The notes beneath the pieces were generated by a model. That model saw nothing but the letters and a program-made list of their open reading frames with translations. It ran no database searches and was not told the origin of the DNA. Below are positions 32,549 to 40,203 of a stretch of DNA of 64,000 bases, one piece after another; position 1 is the first letter of the stretch; each line of letters begins with the position of its first letter. Location of the stretch: the NCBI RefSeq assembly GCF_014673495.1, contig NZ_CP051006.1, positions 1,860,001 through 1,924,000 of the forward strand, read 5' to 3'. The translations under genes were made by a program, and so were the position numbers. The stretch comes from Streptomyces griseofuscus (GTDB lineage: Bacteria > Actinomycetota > Actinomycetes > Streptomycetales > Streptomycetaceae).

Positions 32549-33786
32549 ATGCGTATGGCCTCGAATTCGAAGGTGTCGATGATGCGGTGGATGTCGGCCT
32601 CCACCTGGGCCTCGTCGTCGTCCAGGAGGATGAAGCGGCCGCTGTGCAGGGCGTCGTAGGAGCCGCCCGGCTGGAGCACCTCGCCGACCGGGGGCAGCAG
32701 TTCCCGCCAGATCGAGGGCACGCTCGCGCGCAGGGAGACGGCCTTGGTGACCTGGGCGGGCAGCTCGGCCGGCTTCGGCACGCACAGCCAACCACCGGAC
32801 GGGTCACCGGACTTGGTGGTGATCGCGGCGATGGACTCGCCGCCCACGGCGCGCAGCCAGACCTCGAAGAGGTTCACCCCGAAGAGCTTGTTCAGCAGAT
32901 GCGGCACCTCGCTGCCACCCACCCGGCCGCCGATCTCCAGGAAGACCAGCTCGTCGCCGGGCGTGACGAAGACCTCCAGATGGAAGGGGGTCGCGCGGAT
33001 GCCGAGCGCGGCGACGCACTCCCGGCTGAACGCCTCGATACGGTCGCGCAGTTCGCTGTTCTGCACCACGACCGAGCCGAGCGGGGCGCCGAGGCCGAAG
33101 GCCAGGCAGTCGTTCACATAGCGGGAGACCACCTGGAAGGGGATCTCCGCGTGGTCGTCCGCGTAGCCGTCGATGTGGAAGATGCGGCCGGTGACGAACT
33201 CCTCGATCTCGTACCGGGACAGGTCGAGGGTGGGCAGCAGTTCGATGAGCCGCCGCTCGTCCTCGACGCGGTGCACGCCGATGCTGGCGGCGCCGTCGAC
33301 CGGCTTGAGGATCACCGGGTAGCCGGCGGACCGTGCGAACTCCACGGCGGCTTCCGGGGTTTCGCAGCTGCCGAAGCGCGGGACCCGGACGCCCTTTTGG
33401 GCGAGGATCTCCTTCATCCGCACCTTGTCGCGGTAGACCGCGACCTCGTCCGGGGTCGGGCCGGGGATGCCGAGGTCCCGGCGGACCCGGGCGGCGATCT
33501 CCAGGGTGAACTCGGACAGCGCGACGAGCTGGTCCACCGGGCCGACCCGGCGGGTGATCTCGGCGACCGCGTCCCGCAGCGCCTCGAAGTCGTTGACGTC
33601 GTCGACCTGGACCTGCGCGGCGATCTTCGCGGGATCGGCGAGCACGCCCTCGGCGCCGAGCGGGTCCACCACATAGCTGACCCGGTGGGCGTCGTGGTCG
33701 ATGAACTCCTCGTAGCGGGTGAGCTCGTTGTCCCAGCGCACCCCGTCGGAGAAGCGCGGCCAGCGATTGACGATGACGATGTGCAT
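32545..33786 (-). CDS. ATP-grasp carboxylate-amine ligase B
   Basis: A 413-residue ATP-grasp enzyme. N-terminal Rossmann-like domain (MHIVIVNRWPRFSDGVRWDN), ATP-grasp subdomains with EVAVYRDKVRMKEILAQKGV, YPVILKPVDGAASIGVHRV and YEIEEFVTGRIFHIDGY, then metal-binding FLEIGGRVGGSEVPHLL. The pattern is that of biotin-carboxylase-like amino acid ligases such as those making dipeptides. The upstream stop (TGA) directly abuts this ATG, and its own stop overlaps the PP-loop start, so expression is coupled. It probably joins a modified amino acid to another amino acid or amine. Confidence 0.86.
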   Translation of the reverse strand: MHIVIVNRWPRFSDGVRWDNELTRYEEFIDHDAHRVSYVVDPLGAEGVLADPAKIAAQVQVDDVNDFEALRDAVAEITRRVGPVDQLVALSEFTLEIAARVRRDLGIPGPTPDEVAVYRDKVRMKEILAQKGVRVPRFGSCETPEAAVEFARSAGYPVILKPVDGAASIGVHRVEDERRLIELLPTLDLSRYEIEEFVTGRIFHIDGYADDHAEIPFQVVSRYVNDCLAFGLGAPLGSVVVQNSELRDRIEAFSRECVAALGIRATPFHLEVFVTPGDELVFLEIGGRVGGSEVPHLLNKLFGVNLFEVWLRAVGGESIAAITTKSGDPSGGWLCVPKPAELPAQVTKAVSLRASVPSIWRELLPPVGEVLQPGGSYDALHSGRFILLDDDEAQVEADIHRIIDTFEFEAIRI

Positions 33787-34275
33787 TCAGACTGCTCCTG
33801 CGATCACGAGTTCCGGGTTGTCCCACGGCGGTACGGGGGCGGACGGCGGCTGCCAGGCGGCGAAGCCGTGCTGCTTGCCCTGGTGGAGGAAGTCCCGGAA
33901 GCGGGGGACGGCTTCCTCGCCGGTGAACACGTCGGTCCAGCCCTGGTCGATCAGATCGCGGCGCACCCGGTCGTTGTCCGACTCCGAGGTGGTCAGCTTT
34001 CCGCCCACGACACAGGGCAGTTCGATGCCCCGGCTGCGGAGCTCGGTCATCAGGACCCGGGCGCCGTGGTGGCCGTGCCCGTTGATGCTGGAGACCACGA
34101 GCAGATCGGGGCGGTGCTCCTCGATGCCGCGCAGCACCACCGGTACCGGGGTGCAGCTGCCGAGGTTGCGCACCAGACCGCCGTGCTCCTCCAGGAGCTT
34201 CTGGAGATAGACCAGGTTCCAGATGTGGGAATCGGACTCGACGGTGCTCACGAGGCACCGGAAGGACGTACTCAA
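33787..34275 (-). CDS. Cobalamin-binding protein, glutamate mutase sigma-like subunit
   Basis: A 162-residue B12-binding Rossmann-like domain. The cobalamin motif DxHxxG appears as D15-S-H17-I-W-N20: the axial His is kept, but the usual Gly is replaced by Asn. Later conserved parts are VVSSINGHGHHGARVLMTEL (SxL loop) and LPCVVGGKL (GG motif). Together with the E-like subunit at 29781 it should form a carbon-skeleton mutase using adenosylcobalamin. Start is TTG 34275, overlapping the MFS stop as TTGA. The C-terminal 30 residues are an extra tail absent from compact GlmS proteins. Confidence 0.83.
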   Translation of the reverse strand: MSTSFRCLVSTVESDSHIWNLVYLQKLLEEHGGLVRNLGSCTPVPVVLRGIEEHRPDLLVVSSINGHGHHGARVLMTELRSRGIELPCVVGGKLTTSESDNDRVRRDLIDQGWTDVFTGEEAVPRFRDFLHQGKQHGFAAWQPPSAPVPPWDNPELVIAGAV

Positions 34276-35513
34276 GACTGCACTCCTACGGGAAGTCGTT
34301 CACGATCCGTGAGCGTCCGGCGGAAGCTGCGCATGGTCAGGGGCAGCAGGACGGCGCCGAAGACGCTGAGCACGACGGCGAGCACGCCCACCAGGCGCTG
34401 CGGCCCGTACGTGGCCCCGACGCTGCCGACCAGCAGTCCTGCGATGGGGTACGACAGGAGGTTGAGCAGGTAGAAGGGCCCCATCACCTTGCCGAGGTGC
34501 TCCCTGGGGATCACCTTCACCCGCTGGGTGCGGTTGAAGACGTTGTAGTACGCCGTCCCGGTGAGCACCGCGATGAACAGCACGGCGTAGACCGGGAACG
34601 AGCCGGCGATGCCGATCAGCAGCAGCGCGGCGCACAGCACCGCGAAGCCGAGCGCGCCCAGCAGCGAGACCTCGAACCGCTTGAGGACGAGCGGGATCAC
34701 CAGCAGGTTGACCAGTCCGACGACGCCGACGCAGGTGTTGAGCAGCGCGAACGACCAGTCGGGCGCGGCGAAGACGCCGGTCACCAGCGCCGCGTTGGCG
34801 CTGAGCACCGAGGCCACCACGAGGTTGATGCCGAAGTTGAGGAAGCCGAGCAGCAGGACGGGGCGGTTGCCGGCCATCAGCTTCCAGCCCAGGCCCAGTT
34901 CGCGCAGGGTGGCCCGCGCGGTCACCGGTTCGGTCGGCCGCTCGCCGCGCGGCAGCGGCAGCCAGCAGGCGGCGGCGAGGCCGAACACGGAGGCGGCCAC
35001 GGCCAGCAGCCACACCTTGCCGATCAGTGCGGCGGCGAGCGTCGCGAGCGCGGGACCGAGGGCCATCGCGAGCAGTTCCATGTTCTGCACCAGCGCCTGG
35101 GTACGCGCCATGGCCTCGCCCGCCGCCAGCTGGGGCACCATCTTCTCGACCGACATCCGGGTCGGCGCGACCAGCACCGAGAGGACCGCGCCGCTGGTCA
35201 TCAGGGCGGGCGTGGTCCAGCCCGGCCGGGTCAGCAGGACCATCACGACCACGGCGAGCGCGAGGGCGCGGGCTCCGGTCACGACGGAGAACAGCCGGGC
35301 GCCGCCGTCCCGGTCGGCGATGAGGCCGGCGAAGGGATAGGCGATCAGGCCGGGCAGCCACTCCAGCGCGAAGGCGAAGCCCAGCGTGGAGACCTGCTTG
35401 GTGTCCTGGAAGAGCAGCAGCGGCACCGCGAACATCACGACCTGCTCGGCCATCAGACCGAGCAGCACGCCTGTGCCGAACAGGCCGCGGCCGAAGCGGG
35501 GTTGAGAGGTCAC
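34272..35513 (-). CDS. MFS transporter (probable product exporter)
   Basis: A 413-residue major facilitator protein with about 12 hydrophobic helices and the MFS motif around FAGLIADRDGGARLF between helices 2 and 3. The layout resembles the actinobacterial MFS_3/enterobactin-exporter-like group commonly found within biosynthetic clusters. GTG start at 35513 overlaps the monooxygenase stop (GTGA). Being inside a translationally coupled biosynthetic operon, it most likely exports the product and provides self-resistance. Specificity cannot be read from the sequence. Confidence 0.86.
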   Translation of the reverse strand: MTSQPRFGRGLFGTGVLLGLMAEQVVMFAVPLLLFQDTKQVSTLGFAFALEWLPGLIAYPFAGLIADRDGGARLFSVVTGARALALAVVVMVLLTRPGWTTPALMTSGAVLSVLVAPTRMSVEKMVPQLAAGEAMARTQALVQNMELLAMALGPALATLAAALIGKVWLLAVAASVFGLAAACWLPLPRGERPTEPVTARATLRELGLGWKLMAGNRPVLLLGFLNFGINLVVASVLSANAALVTGVFAAPDWSFALLNTCVGVVGLVNLLVIPLVLKRFEVSLLGALGFAVLCAALLLIGIAGSFPVYAVLFIAVLTGTAYYNVFNRTQRVKVIPREHLGKVMGPFYLLNLLSYPIAGLLVGSVGATYGPQRLVGVLAVVLSVFGAVLLPLTMRSFRRTLTDRERLPVGVQS

Positions 35514-36574
35514 GAACCCGCCGCGTTTCGCTCGTGCTCGCGGATCAGCGGGGCGACATGCGTGTAGAAGATCCGCATCTCGTCGCGCGTCGGCCAGCCG
35601 GAGAAGATGAACTCGCTGACGCCCGCGGCCTTGTAGGCGTAGAGGTACTCGGCGACCTCCGCGTAGCTGCCGACGACGCACAGCGCCGGGCCTCCCCGGT
35701 AGGCGACGGCGCCGGACCACAGCATCGGCGACAGCCAGTCGTCGGAGGCGGTGTCGGCGAGCCGGAACGACGTCTTGACGGCCTCGGAGTCGGACTTGCC
35801 GACGAAGTCGCTGACCCAGGCGCGGTGTTGCTCGTCGGGGTCGCGCATCATGTCCTCGACCGCGGCGAGCGCCTCGGCGCGGGTCTCCCGGGCGAGGACG
35901 TGCATCCGGATGCCGACCTCGCAGCCCTGGGACAGCAGCGGCTCGGTGACGGCCGCGATGCCCTCGGGGGTGTCGCCGTAGCGCAGCCAGCAGTCCGCGT
36001 AGGTGATCGCGGTCTTCTGGGCCACCGCGGAGGCGCCGCTGATGTAGATGTGCGGACGGCCGCCGCCCTTGTAGCCGAGGCCGAGCTGCGCGTCCTCGAT
36101 CGTGTAGTGCTCGCCCTTGTGGGTCAGGGGCGTCTCGCCGCGCCAGAAGCGGTGGCAGACGTCAAGGAACTCCTCGGATCTGGCATACCGCTGGTCATGG
36201 GCGAGAAAGTCCCCGTAAAAGGCCTGCTCGGCGGGCGAGATACCGGCCACGAGATTGAGCGCGATGCGCCCGTCGGACATCCAGGAGACGGTGTTCACGA
36301 TCTGGGTGAACAGCGTCGGGGAAAGCAGTCCGGGACGGTAGGCGAGGATGAACTTGACCCGTTCGGTTTCCCGGACGAGGGCACCGATCATCGGAAGGGG
36401 ATCGGGCATGTGGTAGCTGATTCCCATGAGGAGGGAATCAACTCCGAGTTCATCTGCTTCACGGGCGAAATCAACTATCCCGTCAAAGTCCAGCTCGCCC
36501 GCCTGATACTTGTCGGTGGCTTTCTGCTGGCCACTGTCCAGAGGCGAACACCAGTGCAACTTAAGATCGTTCAT
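35510..36574 (-). CDS. LLM-class flavin-dependent monooxygenase (SsuD-like)
   Basis: A 354-residue bacterial-luciferase-like TIM-barrel monooxygenase, close in length and motifs to alkanesulfonate monooxygenase SsuD: LHWCSPLDSGQQ at the start, KFILAYRPGLLSPTLFTQIV, GRIALNLVAGISPAEQ and HIYISGASAVAQKTA. The family uses reduced FMN and O2. SsuD itself cleaves C-S bonds, while cluster relatives hydroxylate amines, amides or carbon. The flavin reductase at 28003 is the likely electron donor. It is the first gene of the leftward operon, with a GGGTGGG site before ATG 36574 and a 375-bp divergent promoter region. The exact reaction is unknown. Confidence 0.86.
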   Translation of the reverse strand: MNDLKLHWCSPLDSGQQKATDKYQAGELDFDGIVDFAREADELGVDSLLMGISYHMPDPLPMIGALVRETERVKFILAYRPGLLSPTLFTQIVNTVSWMSDGRIALNLVAGISPAEQAFYGDFLAHDQRYARSEEFLDVCHRFWRGETPLTHKGEHYTIEDAQLGLGYKGGGRPHIYISGASAVAQKTAITYADCWLRYGDTPEGIAAVTEPLLSQGCEVGIRMHVLARETRAEALAAVEDMMRDPDEQHRAWVSDFVGKSDSEAVKTSFRLADTASDDWLSPMLWSGAVAYRGGPALCVVGSYAEVAEYLYAYKAAGVSEFIFSGWPTRDEMRIFYTHVAPLIREHERNAAGS

Positions 36575-36948
36575 AGCTACCCACCCGAAAAGACTCTGTC
36601 TTTACAGCCGACGACCGAACAAATGAGGTAAATGGCGAAGCAGAAGAGCTTTACTGGCGCCATGCGAGATGTGTCCGACCTTGACACGTCTCCTGACGTT
36701 ACGTCAAGATCACGGCGCTGCTCTCAGTAGAGAGTAAACCGCCGACTTTGACTTCGCGGACGAGAGACAACCGTGTCGGGCTGTGCTTCATCTCACACGC
36801 AAAGGTTGCAGCCGGCCGGCGTTCGCTTACGAAATAGGTCGGAGCAAAGGCAAATGATTTCTCAACGTCGGCCCAGCCTGAGGTGAGCGGAATGATTCGC
36901 CCCGGATCGGCCGGCCGACGCGACCGACGGACATGAAAGGTTACGAGG
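36575..36948. other. Divergent promoter region of the biosynthetic cluster
   Basis: A 374-bp, locally AT-richer stretch between the two oppositely oriented operons. It contains TTGACA at 36681-36686 with CAAGAT 18 bp downstream (a fair rightward sigma70-like promoter) and the palindrome described separately. No gene is supported. Confidence 0.55.
36694..36706. promoter_or_regulatory. Palindrome TGACGTTACGTCA in the divergent promoter
   Basis: Perfect 6-bp arms around one central base, lying between the TTGACA and CAAGAT elements of a putative rightward promoter. It is a good candidate operator for a cluster regulator, possibly the LysR protein at 39281, though LysR sites usually have a T-N11-A core. 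Confidence 0.5.
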
Positions 36949-37944
36949 TTGTCCCAGGAGACGGGTAGGGTCCAACTGCCCACCCCACGCGCCCACCTGA
37001 CGTCGGACCGGACCCGCGCCACGCTGGCCGTGCAGAGCAAGTTCCTCACCGGTGCCCGGGAGTTCCTGGTCGGCGAGGGCTTCCAGGAGCTGCTGCCGCC
37101 CACGATCGGACCGGTCACCGACCCCGGCGCCCGCGGTGCCAAGCAGGTCGACATCGACTACTACGGGCACCGCTACAAGCTGATGACCAGCGGGATCCTG
37201 TACAAGCAGGCCTCTTTGCTGAGCTTCGACAAGATCTTCCACGTGGCCCCGAACGTGCGGCTCGAACCGCTGGAGACCGCGGTCACCCACCGCCATCTGG
37301 TGGAGTTCCACCAGCTCGACGTGGAAATCGGCGAGGGCTCCCGCGAGGACGCCCTGGACATCGCCGAACGGCTGACGAAGTACGTGGTGGAGTACGTCCT
37401 CGTACACGCCCAGACCGAACTCGCGGTGCTGGGCCGCGACTTGGAGGCCTTCAAGCAGATACTCGCCGGCCCCTACGGCCGCCGCAGCCACGCGGATGTC
37501 GTGGCGGACCTCCAGGGACGCGGGCACGCCCAGGAGGCCGGCGCGGAGGTCGACTGGGAGGGCGAGGAGATCATCTCCCGGGCCGCCGCCCACCCCTTCT
37601 TCATCACCGACTACCCCAAGGGCTCCCGCGGCTTCTACGACAAGGAGAGCACGACGGAGCCGGGGGTGCTGCGCAACTTCGACCTCATCTTCCCGGGCGG
37701 TTTCGGCGAGATGATGAGCGGAAGCGAACGCGAATCCGACTATCGCAATCTCGTCATGCGCATCCGGGAAACCGGAGAGAACCCCGCCAAGTATGACTGG
37801 TACTTGACGCTCGCCCGCGAGGGACTCCCCTCCAGCGCCGGCTTCGGGCTCGGCGTGGAGCGCTTCACCCGGTTCCTGTGCGGCCTCGACGCGGCCTGGC
37901 AGGCGTCGGGCTACCCGAAGCTCCCGGGGGACCCGCGGCCATGA
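36949..37944 (+). CDS. Class II aminoacyl-tRNA synthetase-like protein (AsnRS/AsnA-type catalytic domain)
   Basis: A 331-residue protein with only the catalytic domain of Asp/Asn-tRNA synthetases. Motif 2 is visible in FHVAPNVRLEPLETAV plus THRHLVEFHQLDVEI, and motif 3 in GFGLGVERFTRFLCGL. The N-terminal OB-fold anticodon-binding domain is missing, so it cannot be an ordinary tRNA synthetase. Free-standing AsnRS-like catalytic domains in archaea, and AsnA in bacteria, make asparagine from aspartate, ATP and ammonia. Here amidation or activation of an (alkylated) aspartate would fit the neighbouring methylaspartate-type mutase. TTG start at 36949, after AAAGG and GAGG. It overlaps the next gene by ATGA. 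Confidence 0.8.
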   Translation: MSQETGRVQLPTPRAHLTSDRTRATLAVQSKFLTGAREFLVGEGFQELLPPTIGPVTDPGARGAKQVDIDYYGHRYKLMTSGILYKQASLLSFDKIFHVAPNVRLEPLETAVTHRHLVEFHQLDVEIGEGSREDALDIAERLTKYVVEYVLVHAQTELAVLGRDLEAFKQILAGPYGRRSHADVVADLQGRGHAQEAGAEVDWEGEEIISRAAAHPFFITDYPKGSRGFYDKESTTEPGVLRNFDLIFPGGFGEMMSGSERESDYRNLVMRIRETGENPAKYDWYLTLAREGLPSSAGFGLGVERFTRFLCGLDAAWQASGYPKLPGDPRP

Positions 37945-39194
37945 CCGATCTGCACGCCCCGGGTTTCCCCCGGCAGCAGGTGGCGGAGCGCGCCCGGCAC
38001 GGCACCGCGATGGCGTTCCCGGACGCCGACGGCTACGGGACGACCATGTTCGGGCAGCAGCCCACGGAGCCGGACGCGCCCCTGGACGCGATCGACCGGA
38101 CCCGGCTGGTGCCCCCGGTCTTCGTGCCCCGGCGCCTTGAGCGGCTGATCGACCTGGGCCGTGAGCCGGTGGTGGGGGACGCCGAACTCGCCACCACCAT
38201 CGGGGGGTTCAACTCTCCGCTGCCGGTCTATGTCTCCGCGTTCGGCTCGACCCGGGTCGCCAGCGGTGACCTCGGCCAGGCCGTAGCACGTCAAGCGGGC
38301 CGGCTGGGCATCCCTATGATCATTGGCGAGAACATCGTCCCTGTCGCCGGTTACGGCCGGATGGCGCAGACGGCTCCCAGCTCGCTGCTGCAAAGGATCA
38401 CCGAGTACGCGGCGGCCGTGCCCGAGGGACAGGGCGGTGTCGTCGTCCAGCAGAGCACCGAGGACGCCGACGCGGAGGTCTGGAATCTCGTCTACAGCGA
38501 TCCCGCGGTGCAGCCGCTGCTCGAATCGGGGCGCCTGGCCTTCGAGTTGAAGGTGGGCCAGGGCGCCAAGCCCGGCCTGGGCGGCATGACACTCGTACCG
38601 CGGGAGAAGGCCACGGCGCTCTCCGCGCAGTACGACCTCATGGACGTCTTCGGCGCCGACAGCGACGCGGTGCTGCGGTGCAGCAGTCCGGGCACCTTCA
38701 CCGACGAGATCCTGCGGCACCAGATCCGGCTCATGCGGAACAACTATCCGCGCGCCCGGGTGTGGGTGAAGCTGCCGCCGGCCCGCGATGTGGGCGAGGC
38801 GGCGGCCGTCGCCTGGGCGGCCGGGGCGGACGCGGTCGGCGTGGACGGCGCCGAGGGCGGCACCGGCTGGGCACCGCGGGCGTTCCTCGGCCATGTCGGG
38901 CTGCCGCTCGCGGAGTGCCTCGACCGGGTCGACCCCCAGGACCACTGTCTGCTCGTCACCGGGCGGATCTGGGAGGGGGCGCGCGCCACCAAGTGCCTCG
39001 CGCTCGGCGCCCGCGCCGTGGGTCTGGGCCGGGCCGCGCTCGCGGCGGTGGACGAGGACCCGCACAGCGGTCTGGTGAACCTGGTCGAATGCCTGGCACT
39101 GGAGATGCGGATGCTGCTCAGTTCGCTCGGCAAGTACGAGATATCCGAGCTGAGCCGGGAGGACCTCTGGTCCGAGGAGCGGCACAAGCGCTGA
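37941..39194 (+). CDS. Glutamate synthase-like FMN-dependent protein
   Basis: A 417-residue protein resembling the FMN-binding synthase barrel of glutamate synthase large subunits (GltS/YerD type). Typical pieces: GGFNSPLPVYVSAFGSTRVA, LGIPMIIGENIVPVAGYG, LAFELKVGQGAKPGLGGM, ADAVGVDGAEGGTGWAPRAF and TGRIWEGARATKCLALGARA. The glutaminase domain and the Fe-S cysteine cluster are absent, so it probably uses ammonia or catalyses another FMN-linked oxidation or amination. The ATG at 37941 overlaps the synthetase stop. Coupling to an AsnA-like enzyme suggests a shared nitrogen-incorporation step. Confidence 0.8.
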   Translation: MTDLHAPGFPRQQVAERARHGTAMAFPDADGYGTTMFGQQPTEPDAPLDAIDRTRLVPPVFVPRRLERLIDLGREPVVGDAELATTIGGFNSPLPVYVSAFGSTRVASGDLGQAVARQAGRLGIPMIIGENIVPVAGYGRMAQTAPSSLLQRITEYAAAVPEGQGGVVVQQSTEDADAEVWNLVYSDPAVQPLLESGRLAFELKVGQGAKPGLGGMTLVPREKATALSAQYDLMDVFGADSDAVLRCSSPGTFTDEILRHQIRLMRNNYPRARVWVKLPPARDVGEAAAVAWAAGADAVGVDGAEGGTGWAPRAFLGHVGLPLAECLDRVDPQDHCLLVTGRIWEGARATKCLALGARAVGLGRAALAAVDEDPHSGLVNLVECLALEMRMLLSSLGKYEISELSREDLWSEERHKR

Positions 39195-39280
39195 CCGGGG
39201 GCGCGGTGCGTGCGGGCGCCGTCCGCGACGGGGGATCGTCTCCCCGGCCGGGCGGCTCCGCACGACGAGGAACGGTCGTT

Positions 39281-40124
39281 ATGACCCTGGAAGACCTGAA
39301 GGTGTTCGCGGCCGTGTGCGAGGCGCACAACCTCAGCACGGTGGCCCGCGAGATGAACCGCACCCAGTCCGCCGTGAGCCAGCACATCCGACGGCTGGAG
39401 AAGGAGACCGGACTGCCGCTGGTCGAGCGCCGGCCGCGCGGTGTGGTGCCGACCGGGGCGGGACTGATCCTGCACCGCGCCGTGCAGGAGGGGCTCACCG
39501 CGCTCAACGACGCGATGCGGCTGCCGGACGAACTGCGCACGGGCCGGCACGGCAGTGTGGCGATCGCCACGGGCAGCACCACGATCCGCCATTTCATGGG
39601 CGCCTCGGTCAAGGAGTTCCGGCACGCCTTTCCCGATGTACGCCTGGAGTTCCACACCGAGCGCTCCAGCGAGCGCTGCCTGGACGCGCTGCGCAAGGGC
39701 CTCGTGGAGCTGGCCTGGGTCACCATCACACCGGACGTGCACGCCTCTGGAGCAGCGTCCGGTGATCGACCTGGACTGGGTGCCGGCCGTGCCCCGGGAC
39801 GATCCCCTCGCCGCCGAGCCCGCCCTGCCCCTCGCGGATCTCTCCCGCACCCAGCTGATCCGGCCACCGGCCGGCACCAGTTCCGGACGGCAGGTGGACG
39901 AGCGGCTGGGCCTGGGCCACGCGCTGGTGCCCGCCGTCCCCGCGGTCACCTCGCGCCCGGACCCGCTCTGTCTGATCCCGGTGCGCGGGCTGGTGCCACT
40001 GAAGGTCGGCTGGGCGGCCCGCCAGTGGTCGGCGCTGTCCCTCTCCGCGCACGCCTTCGCCGACACGGTGATCGCCCACCTCGACGCGCGGGGCGGCACG
40101 GCCGAGGAGCGGGAAGCGTCCTGA
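39281..40124 (+). pseudogene. LysR-family regulator, frameshifted
   Basis: The N-terminal HTH (LKVFAAVCEAHNLSTVAREM then NRTQSAVSQHIRRLEKETGL) and half of the effector domain read in one frame to about 39745. The family continuation (LEQRPVIDLDWVPAVPRDDP ... SLSAHAFADTVIAHLDA) is in the +1 frame and stops at 40124. Removing one T at 39746 restores a reading of D-V-H-A-L-E-Q-R-P-V. This is either a real inactivating insertion in the cluster regulator or a sequence error. An intact protein would be about 280 residues. Start ATG 39281 with ACGAGG upstream. Confidence 0.8.
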
Positions 40125-40203
40125 GCAGTGCCGACCCGCGCGCAGCCGGTCAGGCGGAGGAGCGGGGAAGCGTGCCGAGCCGCGCCGCGCCGCGGGTCGG
40201 TGG

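Noticed and set aside
31047..32807. Upstream in-frame extension of the mutase-E-like gene
   Set aside because: It runs through the PP-loop gene in another frame. The GTG at 31046 with GTGA overlap and start of family homology is the real start.
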